A stretch of DNA of 50,831 bases, from NCBI GenBank assembly GCA_009785525.1, contig WQWC01000009.1, positions 1 to 50,831 of the forward strand, read 5' to 3'. Under the pieces are notes generated by a model, which searched no databases, had not been told where the DNA came from, and worked only from the letters and a program-made list of their open reading frames with translations. The position numbers and the translations under genes are program-made. Position 1 is the first letter of the stretch, and every line of letters starts with the position of its first letter. Shown here in pieces: positions 25,358 to 33,483 of the stretch. The DNA comes from Oscillospiraceae bacterium (GTDB taxonomy: Bacteria; Bacillota; Clostridia; Oscillospirales; Oscillospiraceae).

Positions 25358-25460
25358 GGTAAGACCTCCTCTTAGTAAAGTTAATATAAACACTACAGTA
25401 ATTTACAACAAAAATATAGCATTATTGCACGTAAAATTAGCATTAATGGAGGATCACGAA

Positions 25461-26660
25461 ATGCAAAAAATCAAAATGACCACGCCTCTCGTCGAAATGG
25501 ATGGAGATGAGATGACCCGCGTTCTCTGGCAGTTGATTAAAGATGAGCTGATACTGCCATACGTCGATCTGAAAACCGAATATTATGACTTAGGTTTGCA
25601 GAACCGCAACAAAACACGCGATCAGGTTACCATCGACGCGGCGAACGCCACGAAGACGTACGGAGTCGCTGTTAAATGCGCGACGATTACGCCGAATCAT
25701 CAGCGCATGGAAGAATACCCGGAACTAACCGAGAAATGGAAGTCGCCGAATGCGACGATACGAGGGATTTTAGACGGCACGGTTTTCAGGACGCCGATTA
25801 CTATAGAGTGCATAAAACCCGCCGTTAGGACGTGGGAAAAGCCGATTACCATAGCAAGGCATGCATATGGTGATGTCTACAAGGCTGTGGAGTTTCTGAC
25901 AGATTCACCGGGCGAGGCTGTCTTGACGTTTCGAGCTGAGGACGGCAGGGAAGAGGCAGTTTCAGTGCAGAAAGTAGATGGTCCCGCTGTGTGGCTAGCG
26001 CAGCACAACAAGGACGCAAGTATCCGCAGCTTTGCGCGAAGCTGTTTCCAATACGCCGTTGATACCAGACAAGACCTGTGGTTCTCCACAAAAGACACAA
26101 TATCCCAAAAATATGACGGGCATTTCAGGACAGTCTTTGAAGAGGAGTTTGAGCATTTCAAAGCCGCATTTGAAATGCTTGGAATCACATACTTCTACAC
26201 ACTGATTGATGACGCCATAGCCCGCGTTATACGCTCCAAAGGCGGCTATATATGGGCATGCAAGAATTACGATGGTGATGTGATGAGCGACATGGTCAGC
26301 ACCGCGTTCGGTTCGCTGGCGATGATGACAAGCGTGTTAGTATCGCCCGACGGCAAGTATGAGTTCGAGGCGGCGCACGGCACGGTTACGCAGCATTATT
26401 ACAGGTACTTAAAAGGGGAGCGCACATCCACAAATCCGATAGCCACGATTTTCGCCTGGACCGGTGCGTTGAAAAAACGTGGTGAGCTTGATAATCTGCC
26501 GGAACTCTCTGCTTTTGCGGAAAAGCTTGAAACAGCATGTCTTAATACGCTGTCCTCCGGGATTATGACAGCCGACCTAGTGAGTCTCGCAGAGTCAGGA
26601 GTCAACGCAAAAGCCGTTGATTCATGGGAATTTATAAACGCAGTAAAAGCCTGTTTGTAA
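25461..26660 (+). CDS. icd: Isocitrate dehydrogenase, NADP-dependent (homodimeric type II)
   Basis: 399 residues from ATG at 25461; the upstream ATG at 25446 lies inside the SD GGAGG and is rejected. Sequence resembles the eukaryotic-type NADP-IDH: PLVEMDGDEMTRVLW, YDLGLQNRNKTRDQVTIDAA, GVAVKCATITPNHQRMEEY, SPNATIRGILDGTVFR (substrate-binding Ser/Asn/Arg), AHGTVTQHYYRY. Oxidatively decarboxylates isocitrate to 2-oxoglutarate, feeding glutamate synthesis and NADPH. Monocistronic, closed by a strong hairpin. Confidence 0.96.
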   Translation: MQKIKMTTPLVEMDGDEMTRVLWQLIKDELILPYVDLKTEYYDLGLQNRNKTRDQVTIDAANATKTYGVAVKCATITPNHQRMEEYPELTEKWKSPNATIRGILDGTVFRTPITIECIKPAVRTWEKPITIARHAYGDVYKAVEFLTDSPGEAVLTFRAEDGREEAVSVQKVDGPAVWLAQHNKDASIRSFARSCFQYAVDTRQDLWFSTKDTISQKYDGHFRTVFEEEFEHFKAAFEMLGITYFYTLIDDAIARVIRSKGGYIWACKNYDGDVMSDMVSTAFGSLAMMTSVLVSPDGKYEFEAAHGTVTQHYYRYLKGERTSTNPIATIFAWTGALKKRGELDNLPELSAFAEKLETACLNTLSSGIMTADLVSLAESGVNAKAVDSWEFINAVKACL

Positions 26661-26709
26661 CGGCAATAATTCGGGGGACGTGAAAATAATGCGGACAACC
26701 CTACAATGA

Positions 26710-26746
26710 AAAACGAGCCTGTCCGTAACAGACAGGCTCGTTTTTT
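26710..26746 (+). terminator. Terminator between icd and the stalk-domain gene
   Basis: Perfect 14-bp stem AAAACGAGCCTGTC/GACAGGCTCGTTTT with loop CGTAACA, followed by six T. It lies between convergent genes and also has A/T flanks usable on the minus strand. Confidence 0.9.
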
Positions 26747-26763
26747 GATAAGTTATACGTTGA

Positions 26764-27924
26764 TTATGCCATTCTCTCGCCTTCGCTCTGAATTTCTAGT
26801 CTGCCTTCAAACGCGAATGCGTTTGCCATTTCCAGAACATCTTGGAAGAAAGCAGTCATCGGGACAAAGGTGTGTCCGCCGACCAAGACGGGGGCGGTGG
26901 GGAGCACAATCGTGACTTCAGCACGCCGTGCGTAGGTCTGGAGAGCCTCAGTGCTGTCGAGTGCAATTCTTGCCCACACTTCGGCCACGCCGCTCATACC
27001 GGCGAATTCAACGGCGCGGTCTTCGGCGATCCATGTAACCTCAAAGCCCAGCGCTTCCGCGATTACGCGAACCGGAACCATGATGCTCACACCATCATCG
27101 GCCATAAATGCCGCCGGGGCTTCAATCTCTTCGCCGTTTACAACGATGGGCCAGCCTGTCGCGTCAATGACGACATCTTCAGCTCCGTTGTCGAGCGGGA
27201 CAGCGTCTTCAAACAGAACGATTACTTTAGTCGCTGTCGCGAATTCAGGAATGCTTCTGGTCGAAGGGCCGTAGATAACGATAAGGCGTCTGTTTTCAAG
27301 ATTGCCATACTCGAAGTTGAACTCATTGCCGTCAGCGGTAACGACTACGGTATCTTCGTCAATCGCGAACGCGAATCCGCCGCCATAGGCCAAGAGCGGG
27401 TAGTTTTCATTACCCCATGCCACAAAGCGGTCAATATGGTAATTCACGTTTTCCGGTACTCCGGCAACAAGGACGTTTACTGTGTACTGCGGCGGGTAGA
27501 TCATAGCCATCGGTGCGTTAGCCGGGACATACGCGGTTACGGTGTCGCCTTCCTCTATGTCCTCAATGCTGTCGAACGGGAAAACCGTTCCTGCGGTGAT
27601 GTTGAGGTTTGCGACAGAATCTTCTGCAACTTCGATCGTAATCGTTTGCGCATGCCACATTTCTTCAGCGTCGGCTGCGGGCGTTACGGACATGACGGAA
27701 ACGACCATGCCTGTGACTGATACATAGTACGCTTGCAGATCTGCTACGTCTTCTGCGTCAGAGTCGTCCGCTTCATCTTCGTACAGGTTAGGATCCTCAA
27801 CCTGTGCGCCGTTCTGGGGTTCGCCGTTACCATTCGTATCGGCGAGAACCATAACAGCACCTGTTGTCGCCGCGATGAGCATTATAAATACCAGCACAAA
27901 CGACAATAATTTTTTGCTTTTCAT
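26764..27924 (-). CDS. Secreted copper-amine-oxidase-N (stalk) domain protein
   Basis: 386 residues, ATG at 27924 with GGAGG ten bases upstream. Sec signal peptide (KSKKLLSFVLVFIMLIAATTGAVMVLA, cleavage near residue 29), an acidic Asp/Glu linker (about 40-65), a middle domain of unknown type, and a C-terminal copper amine oxidase N-terminal-like domain (about 265-386: VVNGEEIEAPAAFMADDGVS, VPVRVIAEALGFEVTW, HTFVPMTAFF). In Firmicutes this domain works as a surface stalk and does not carry oxidase activity. Function unknown, probably cell-surface. Confidence 0.87.
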   Translation of the reverse strand: MKSKKLLSFVLVFIMLIAATTGAVMVLADTNGNGEPQNGAQVEDPNLYEDEADDSDAEDVADLQAYYVSVTGMVVSVMSVTPAADAEEMWHAQTITIEVAEDSVANLNITAGTVFPFDSIEDIEEGDTVTAYVPANAPMAMIYPPQYTVNVLVAGVPENVNYHIDRFVAWGNENYPLLAYGGGFAFAIDEDTVVVTADGNEFNFEYGNLENRRLIVIYGPSTRSIPEFATATKVIVLFEDAVPLDNGAEDVVIDATGWPIVVNGEEIEAPAAFMADDGVSIMVPVRVIAEALGFEVTWIAEDRAVEFAGMSGVAEVWARIALDSTEALQTYARRAEVTIVLPTAPVLVGGHTFVPMTAFFQDVLEMANAFAFEGRLEIQSEGERMA

Positions 27925-28009
27925 AATGTTAGTCCTCCAATAATTTTATTTACCTTAGTTATGACGCACCATGCGCACAAAAGTTCCGCAAAGTATGACT
28001 ATAATATAT

Positions 28010-28037
28010 ATTATATACTTTGTACAGAGAAAGTCAA
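28010..28037 (-). promoter_or_regulatory. Promoter of the stalk-domain protein gene
   Basis: Minus-strand TTGACT (28032-28037), 16-bp spacer, TATAAT (28010-28015). Confidence 0.6.
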
Positions 28038-28105
28038 TAGACAAGCTGGTATTTTGCGTTAAATTTAAGAGAATACTAATAAAAATGTCATTTTTTAAGT
28101 TAAGC

Positions 28106-28129
28106 GATAATTGTCCGGGGCCAATTATC
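28106..28129. promoter_or_regulatory. Operator-like palindrome in a 343-bp divergent intergenic region
   Basis: Perfect inverted repeat GATAATTG-N8-CAATTATC (28106-28113 with 28122-28129). It lies between divergent genes (27924 and 28268). The same gap holds a direct repeat ATGACGCACC (27961-27970 and 28207-28216). No binding protein is suggested by a neighbour. Confidence 0.45.
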
Positions 28130-28267
28130 TGGGCGGAGATGTCCGAGGATGGGCGAGGCTGGAACCCCGCCACTACAGTGTCCGCCGTTTGCTGGGTGAG
28201 GCTTACATGACGCACCGTATATGCATTATTAACTAAAATGTCACTGATACTAAGTGGGAAGGTACAA

Positions 28268-29113
28268 ATGTCTGCACATAAAACCGCACACAGGCGATTA
28301 AGTGAGGTGTTCAGGTCGTCAAAAAAACTGAATTTCAACAACGCGTCAAAAATCGTCTTAATGAGCGATTGCCACAGGGGGGACGGAAGCTGGACTGACA
28401 GCTTCGCGCATAACCATAGTATTTACTATTCCGCCCTGAAACATTATTATAGCGGCGGATACACATATATAGAGCTCGGCGACGGCGATGAGCTGTGGAA
28501 GAACAAATCCCTCGCCGACATAAGCAGAATATATGCCGATGTTTTCCGCCTGCTATCAAGATTCCACACAGAGGACAGATTACATGTCATTTTCGGCAAT
28601 CACGACATGGGAAAGCGTGAATTAAAGCATTCGGGCGAATCGCTGTTTGAAAATATAGACATCCATGAGGGGTTGATTCTATGCCACAAGGAGACGCAGA
28701 CTAAGCTTTTTTTAATCCATGGTCACCAGGGGAGCCTTTTGGACGACAGGTTTTGGCGGTTAAACCGCTTTTTGGTGCGGCATATCGTGCGTCGGCTTGA
28801 AATGCTCGGTTTTAAAGACTTGACAAGCGCCGCGAAAAACAACGTCAAAAAACGCAGAGCTGAAAAGCGCATGTCAAGCTGGGCGGCGGCAAACGGGCAA
28901 ATTGTTATTTCAGGACACACCCATCGTCCCGCGTGTTTTCCAGATAGCAACACGCTGTATTACAATGACGGAAGCTGCGTCCACCCGAATTGTATCACCT
29001 GCATTGAAATAATAAACGGCAAGCTGTCACTGTACAAATGGTCAGTAAAATCCCGCGATGACGGATCGCTGTATGTCGGCAAGGATTTGATCGCGGTGCC
29101 GCGGGAGTTGTAG
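28268..29113 (+). CDS. Calcineurin-like metallophosphoesterase (LpxH-like)
   Basis: 281 residues from ATG at 28268, with GGAAGG five bases upstream. Complete two-metal phosphoesterase motif set: SDCHRGDG (about 37), GDGDELW (about 68), FGNHD (about 99), IHGHQG (about 145) and SGHTHRP (about 210). Closest in pattern to the UDP-2,3-diacylglucosamine pyrophosphatase-like branch, but Gram-positive bacteria lack lipid A, so the substrate is another phosphodiester or pyrophosphate. Alone, with no cotranscribed gene. Confidence 0.9.
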   Translation: MSAHKTAHRRLSEVFRSSKKLNFNNASKIVLMSDCHRGDGSWTDSFAHNHSIYYSALKHYYSGGYTYIELGDGDELWKNKSLADISRIYADVFRLLSRFHTEDRLHVIFGNHDMGKRELKHSGESLFENIDIHEGLILCHKETQTKLFLIHGHQGSLLDDRFWRLNRFLVRHIVRRLEMLGFKDLTSAAKNNVKKRRAEKRMSSWAAANGQIVISGHTHRPACFPDSNTLYYNDGSCVHPNCITCIEIINGKLSLYKWSVKSRDDGSLYVGKDLIAVPREL

Positions 29114-29133
29114 GGGAAACCATCCGCCCGGAC

Positions 29134-29162
29134 TTGACACCATCGCTGTTGTGTGGTATGAT
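29134..29162 (+). promoter_or_regulatory. Promoter of antitoxin RNA
   Basis: TTGACA (29134-29139), 17-bp spacer, TATGAT (29157-29162). It points into the 3' end of the toxin gene on the opposite strand and has no downstream plus-strand reading frame. Confidence 0.8.
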
Positions 29163-29168
29163 CAGAAC

Positions 29169-29268
29169 ATAAAGAAAAGGCGTTGCCGGTAAACGGTTAG
29201 CCTGATCGAATGTTTATGTTATTGTTGTAAAATAACCGCATCCTTGGCTGGGGGCGGTTATTTTCTTT
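29169..29268 (+). ncRNA. Predicted antisense RNA antitoxin (type I system)
   Basis: About 100 nt from the predicted start near 29169 to the hairpin at 29229-29264, which is followed by TTCTTTTG. It overlaps the last codons and the terminator region of the toxin mRNA made from the other strand, in the same layout as RatA/TxpA and SR4/BsrG of Bacillus. It would block or destabilise toxin mRNA by base pairing. The 5' part carries CGGTAAACGGTTAGCC (29187-29202), which recurs in the toxin leader. Predicted from sequence only. Confidence 0.7.
29229..29264. terminator. Shared bidirectional terminator of toxin and antitoxin
   Basis: Perfect 11-bp stem AAAATAACCGC/GCGGTTATTTT (29229-29239 with 29254-29264), T-rich on both strands. 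It ends both converging transcripts and contains the toxin stop codon (29258-29260). Confidence 0.8.
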
Positions 29269-29344
29269 TGTCTATGTAGTCAATCAGCTTTAACATCAGT
29301 ACCGCGAATGCGATCATCAGTACTAAAGCTTCGTATACAGACAA
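29258..29344 (-). CDS. Putative holin-like type I toxin (28 residues)
   Basis: TTG start at 29344, TAA at 29258. The product opens MSVYEALVLMIAFAVLM and ends YIDKRK: the conserved MSxYEAL...F...L pattern, single hydrophobic helix and basic tail of the putative holin-like toxin family (TxpA/BsrG relatives). Such peptides insert in the membrane and stop growth or depolarise the cell. The SD is a full AAAGGAGGTGA (about 29351-29362), nine bases before the TTG. That SD pairs with an upstream CCTCC in a CCTCC-GAAA-GGAGG hairpin (29354-29367), so translation is probably restrained until unfolding. No other start codon fits the SD. Confidence rests on the family match, the exact SD and the facing antisense promoter. 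Confidence 0.83.
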   Translation of the reverse strand: MSVYEALVLMIAFAVLMLKLIDYIDKRK

Positions 29345-29353
29345 ATGGCCTCA

Positions 29354-29367
29354 CCTCCTTTCGGAGG
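29354..29367 (-). promoter_or_regulatory. SD-sequestering hairpin in the toxin leader
   Basis: In the toxin mRNA CCTCC and the SD GGAGG are separated by the GNRA tetraloop GAAA, a 5-bp all-strong hairpin that hides the ribosome binding site. Confidence 0.75.
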
Positions 29368-29408
29368 ATTTTGGCTAACCGCCTACCGTATAGACAACGC
29401 CTGAGTGT

Positions 29409-29437
29409 ATTTTAGCACAGTTGCAGACTCAACGCAA
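29409..29437 (-). promoter_or_regulatory. Promoter of the toxin mRNA
   Basis: Minus-strand TTGCGT (29432-29437), 17-bp spacer, TAAAAT (29409-29414) with TGC before it (extended -10). Predicted start near 29402 gives an mRNA of about 170 nt. Confidence 0.6.
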
Positions 29438-29469
29438 TATCAACCCACGTGCCGCAGGAGTTGCCGGAG

Positions 29470-30255
29470 TCACGGGCTATACGAGGGCAGACTTGCAAGT
29501 ATCGCCCAAATCGCCTCTTCATCGGTCAAGTCCAGGACAAACATTTCCGTGAATTGCACAAGGTCTTCCTCGCCGTTGTCCGACAGGCCTACGGCGGGGG
29601 GCCGTGGAGTGTATAACGATAAAATCTCACGGTTAGAACCCCATAAAAACAAGTTCGGCTCGAGAAAAAGGTATTTCCCATCAATCAAATCTGCTTCTGT
29701 AACCCCAAATTGTTCCATAATCCCAGCCATTGGATTTTCTAGGTTCAATTTCCGTGTAAAACTGAATTGAAAATCCTGTGAATCAGCCCTTGCCAAAAGA
29801 ATATCCGTCTCTGAACCTAAGTGTTCTTCTGGCAAAAATCGGATGGTTACATGATACTCAGTCACTGCTATTCTAAAGATTTTGTATTCCTCCGGTATAT
29901 TTACCGGCAGATAGAATCTTTCCAGCGATAACAAGTCTACACTTTCTGCCATCTCTGAGAAATGCTCAAAATTCCCGTGAACACTTGTCGGCATGAAGCC
30001 TTCGGCACGCATACCATCTTTTACAGCTATGTAACTGAGCAGAAACTCCTCCAAAGACGAGAATCTAAGCGTATCTGGTGCGTCTGAAGCCGCGACCGAC
30101 TCTTCTTGCCATTCCACTGTTTCTGCATCTGTTTCTAAATCCGTTATTACACCCACGGCCGCTTCTATTTCCAGATCTGTTTCGCTATTTTGTCCACACC
30201 CAGTTAAGGCGAGAATCAGAATAACCGTGACACTTATTATCAAAAATCTTTTCAT
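29470..30255 (-). CDS. Lipoprotein, unknown function
   Basis: 261 residues from ATG at 30255, with GGAAGGAG five bases upstream; a longer TTG start overlaps that SD. Lipobox LTGC (Cys about 20) after a KRFLIISVTVILILAL signal. Then an acidic, Thr/Glu-rich linker (about 22-60) and a soluble body with no domain I can name. Follows rarA by 30 bp and may share its transcript, but there is no evident functional link. Confidence 0.8.
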   Translation of the reverse strand: MKRFLIISVTVILILALTGCGQNSETDLEIEAAVGVITDLETDAETVEWQEESVAASDAPDTLRFSSLEEFLLSYIAVKDGMRAEGFMPTSVHGNFEHFSEMAESVDLLSLERFYLPVNIPEEYKIFRIAVTEYHVTIRFLPEEHLGSETDILLARADSQDFQFSFTRKLNLENPMAGIMEQFGVTEADLIDGKYLFLEPNLFLWGSNREILSLYTPRPPAVGLSDNGEEDLVQFTEMFVLDLTDEEAIWAILASLPSYSP

Positions 30256-30285
30256 AATAACTCCTTCCAAAGAATGCCCTTATTT

Positions 30286-31614
30286 TCAAGTCTGCCGTTT
30301 CTTCCACTCCTCAATCTGCTCCAGCCTGTCTTTCACGCGGGATTCCTGTCCTTGCGTTGTCGGCTTGTAATATTTCCGCCCGGCCAGCGAGTCCGGCAGA
30401 CACTGCATGTCGGATAACTTATCCTCTGTATCGTGTGCGTATACATAGCCGTCACCGTAGCCGAGGTCTTGCATCAGCCTGGTCGGCGCGTTGCGTATTT
30501 GCAGCGGGACGGGTTCAGCCAGCATGTTCCGCGCGTCGGAGGCGGCGTCTTCATAGGCCACGCACAGTGCGTTTGACTTCGGCGCGACCGACATATATGT
30601 GACCGCGTGCGTCAGGTGAACGCTGCACTCCGGCATCCCGATAAAGTGACACGCCTGATACGCCGCGACGGCAATCTCCAGTGCGCGGCTGTCGGCCATG
30701 CCGATATCCTCACTGGCGAACCGCACGATTCTGCGGGCGACGTACAACGGGGTTTCCCCGGCCTCCAGCATTCTGGCGAGCCAGTAGATTGCCGCGTCAA
30801 CATCACTGTTGCGCATGGATTTATGCAACGCGGAGATGATGTTGTAATGCTCCTCGCCGTTTTTGTCATACAGCAGCGACTTTTTGCTGATGCATTGCTC
30901 CAGGATTTCCGGCGTCACGATAGTACCTGACTCATCGGTCTCGCCGTTTAAGATAACCATTTCCAACGTACCGAGGGCGACTCTGGCATCCCCATTGGCG
31001 AATCTGGCGATGACGCCGAGCATTTGGTCGGTGATATGTATGTTCTGCCCGCCGAATCCGCGCAGGTTCGACAGCGCTTGCTTCAGCAGCTGTGTGAGTT
31101 CTTCCTGAGAGAGCGCCTGCAGGACAAACACATGACATCGGGAAAGTAGCGCAGAGTTGATTTCAAAAGACGGATTCTCGGTTGTCGCGTCGATGAGGAT
31201 GATGCTGCCCTTTTCGACGAACGGCAAAAACGCGTCCTGCTGGGCCTTGTTGAAGCGGTGTATTTCATCGACAAACAGGATTGTCTTAGCACCCATAAGA
31301 CTCATGCGTTCGGCGGCGTTCATCACTTCTTTGATTTCCTTGATCCCGCTTGTGACCGCGCTGAAATTGACAAATTCAGACTTAGTACACCCGGCGATAA
31401 TCCGCGCGAGCGTGGTTTTTCCGACACCGGGAGGACCCCAGAAGATCATCGAAGAGACCATGTCGCGGTCAATCATCGTCCGTAGTACCTTACCTTCTGC
31501 AAGCAGGTGAGTCTGCCCCGCAAACTCCGACAAATCCCGCGGCCGCAATCTGCTGGCCAACGGTCCGCGCGGAGCGGGGGAGTCGAAGAGGGAGCTTTGT
31601 CTGTTGTTGTCCAT
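30286..31614 (-). CDS. rarA: Replication-associated recombination protein A (AAA+ ATPase)
   Basis: 442 residues, ATG at 31614 after GAGGTAAACC. RarA/MgsA/WRNIP1 family: N-terminal SRLRPRDLSEFAGQTHLL, Walker A GPPGVGKTTLARI (about 61), Walker B LFVDEIHRFNKAQQDAFLP (about 115), sensor LIDATTENPSFE (about 140) and the C-terminal tetramerisation domain (from about 270, MLEAGETPLYVARRIVRFA, YKPTTQGQE). Acts at stalled replication forks and processes DNA ends with RecA and SSB. Full length. Confidence 0.96.
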   Translation of the reverse strand: MDNNRQSSLFDSPAPRGPLASRLRPRDLSEFAGQTHLLAEGKVLRTMIDRDMVSSMIFWGPPGVGKTTLARIIAGCTKSEFVNFSAVTSGIKEIKEVMNAAERMSLMGAKTILFVDEIHRFNKAQQDAFLPFVEKGSIILIDATTENPSFEINSALLSRCHVFVLQALSQEELTQLLKQALSNLRGFGGQNIHITDQMLGVIARFANGDARVALGTLEMVILNGETDESGTIVTPEILEQCISKKSLLYDKNGEEHYNIISALHKSMRNSDVDAAIYWLARMLEAGETPLYVARRIVRFASEDIGMADSRALEIAVAAYQACHFIGMPECSVHLTHAVTYMSVAPKSNALCVAYEDAASDARNMLAEPVPLQIRNAPTRLMQDLGYGDGYVYAHDTEDKLSDMQCLPDSLAGRKYYKPTTQGQESRVKDRLEQIEEWKKRQT

Positions 31615-31658
31615 AGGTTTACCTCAAATACTGGTTTATATGGGACAGCATTCCTGTT

Positions 31659-33020
31659 TTATACTTCATCAATTTCATCGCTGTCTTCAACCCTGGTCAC
31701 CGTCACAGAGGAGACGCGCTTATCTTGAACACTTTCAACTTTGAACAGTAGGCCGCCGGAGCTTATTTCCGGTTTTTCGTCTTCCGCCGGTATATATCCC
31801 AGCTGCCCGACCAGGAAGCCGCTCAGTGTATCATGTTCGGCCACTGGGAGCTCCACACCAAAGAACTCTTGCACCGTTTCCAGATCCGCTGTGCCTTGTA
31901 TCAAGACCGTGTTCTCGTCCACGGTGTGAATATCCGGCAGCTCGTCGGTGTCATATTCGTCCTGAATGCTGCCGACGATTCGCTCTACAAGGTCTTCCAT
32001 CGTCACAATACCCAGTGTGCCGCCGTATTCGTCGATTACTACTGCCATGTAGACATGGTCTGCGCGCATTTCCTGAAACAGCTCGTCCGCCCTTTTCGAC
32101 AGCGGGACAAAATACGGCTCCCTCAGAAGCGTTTTGAGATCAAATCCGGAGGTATCAGCGTTGCTTGCCGTGTAGTACATGACATCTTTAAAATGCAGGA
32201 TGCCGAGTATGTTGTCGATATCCCCTTCAAAAACCGGGATTCTTGTATAGTTCGTCTCTGTCAAAACACTCAGAACCGATTTAAAATCAGAATCAACCGG
32301 CAGAGCGACAACATCCAGTCTGTGAACGCATATAGTCCCGGCGGTCATTTTATCGAACTCGAAAATATTCTCAATCATGTCGTGTTCGCTTTCATGGATA
32401 TGCCCGTGAGAGCTGCCGGATTCTACCATCAGGCGGATTTCTTCTTTAGTAACATCTTCTTCAGGTGTTGCGCCTTTGATTCCGACAAGCCGCAAAACAC
32501 CCCTCGCGGAGGCGGACAATATCTTGACAAACGGTAGGGCAATAATCGAAAGCACGTTCAAAAACGGGATCACCCGAAGGGCGAACGGGATAGCGTACTG
32601 CAATGCAATCCGCTTTGGCACCAGCTCGCCTAGAATAAGTGCCACATATGTGAGTGCCGCAGTGATAAGGATGAAAACAACGGATTCCGCGACAGCGCCG
32701 GAAATCGGTACGCCGAGCCGTTGGATCAAGCCCATAAACGGGTCGGTAAAAGAACTCGCCGCGTACGCGCCCGAGAAAAACGCGATAAACGTAATATAGA
32801 GCTGCGTTGTGGCGAAAAAGTTCGACGGATCATCGATAGTTTTCAGAAGCCGCGCGGCTTTCTTGTTCCCCGCCTCGGCCATAATCTTAACCTTGCCGCG
32901 ATTCGCCGAGCTTAACGCAATTTCTGCCGACGACAGAACCCCGCTGACCAGAATCAATACGACAAGGATAGCTATGCTAATAAACAAAACAAAATTCACA
33001 CTCCTAAAATAATAGACCAT
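31659..33020 (-). CDS. CNNM/CorC family membrane protein (HlyC/CorC transporter)
   Basis: 453 residues. N-terminal DUF21/CNNM transmembrane domain (about 1-190, four helices; SSAEIALSSANRGKV motif), a CBS pair (about 210-330, with RLDVVALPVD and HVYMAVVIDEYGGTLGIVT) and a C-terminal CorC_HlyC domain (about 365-445). Family members move or export Mg2+ or divalent cations, regulated by nucleotide binding to the CBS pair. Start unsure: ATG at 33020 lacks a clear SD, while AGGAGT sits just before GTG at 32999. Located 44 bp upstream of rarA on the same strand. Confidence 0.9.
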   Translation of the reverse strand: MVYYFRSVNFVLFISIAILVVLILVSGVLSSAEIALSSANRGKVKIMAEAGNKKAARLLKTIDDPSNFFATTQLYITFIAFFSGAYAASSFTDPFMGLIQRLGVPISGAVAESVVFILITAALTYVALILGELVPKRIALQYAIPFALRVIPFLNVLSIIALPFVKILSASARGVLRLVGIKGATPEEDVTKEEIRLMVESGSSHGHIHESEHDMIENIFEFDKMTAGTICVHRLDVVALPVDSDFKSVLSVLTETNYTRIPVFEGDIDNILGILHFKDVMYYTASNADTSGFDLKTLLREPYFVPLSKRADELFQEMRADHVYMAVVIDEYGGTLGIVTMEDLVERIVGSIQDEYDTDELPDIHTVDENTVLIQGTADLETVQEFFGVELPVAEHDTLSGFLVGQLGYIPAEDEKPEISSGGLLFKVESVQDKRVSSVTVTRVEDSDEIDEV

Positions 33021-33126
33021 ATTTATACATACTTATCATAGCACACTATACAGAAAAATGCCAGTGCAATGTTATACAGACCTGTCGGAGGCGGCGCCCT
33101 CGGCGCCCCGTGGTTGAATTTTCTAC

Positions 33127-33220
33127 CGGTTTGTAGTGTGGGTCGTAGGGGACGCGCTCCGCGCGCCTCGCTATTGGATTATACGCTGACCTGTGGTGTG
33201 CGTCGTAGGGGCGGCCATAA
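33127..33220. repeat. Imperfect tandem GTAGGGG repeat upstream of the FMN riboswitch
   Basis: Two related units about 60 bp apart share the pattern TGTRGTGTGNGTCGTAGGGG (near 33134 and 33193). Between them is GCGCTCCGCGCGCCTC with short palindromes. Part of a 260-bp gap between divergent genes; no ORF, no tRNA seen. Confidence 0.5.
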
Positions 33221-33230
33221 ATAAAAACTC

Positions 33231-33259
33231 TTTACATTCCGGCAAGCATGTGCTAGTAT
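33231..33259 (+). promoter_or_regulatory. Promoter of the riboswitch-ribU unit
   Basis: TTTACA (33231-33236), 17-bp spacer, TAGTAT (33254-33259) with TGC before it (extended -10). The riboswitch begins about 20 bp downstream. Confidence 0.7.
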
Positions 33260-33280
33260 AAATATTGTAATTGAATACTG

Positions 33281-33394
33281 ACGTCTTCGGGGCAGGGTGA
33301 AAATCCCTACCGGCGGTTACAGTCCGCGAGCGCATTGCGTTGAATTGGTGAAATTCCGATACCGACAGTTAGAGTCTGGATGGGAGAAGATGTG
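33281..33394 (+). ncRNA. FMN riboswitch (RFN element)
   Basis: All conserved blocks are present in order: TCTTCGGGGCAGGGTGAAA, TCCCTACCGGCGGT, AGTCCGCGAGC, ATTGGTGAAATTCCG, then CCGACAGTTAGAGTCTGGA and TGGGAGAAGATG. It binds FMN and turns the downstream genes off. An 8-bp stem with a G-U pair, GATAATGC-tttg-GTATTATC (33394-33413), follows and may be the expression platform (ending TGCGTTTTG, a weak terminator). The next gene is the riboflavin importer, as expected. Confidence 0.97.
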
Positions 33395-33483
33395 ATAATG
33401 CTTTGGTATTATCTGCGTTTTGTGCTGAACAACTGAGGGCGATGGCTTTCGGTTGTTATTTTATTGTTTGGGAGGAAAACAAA

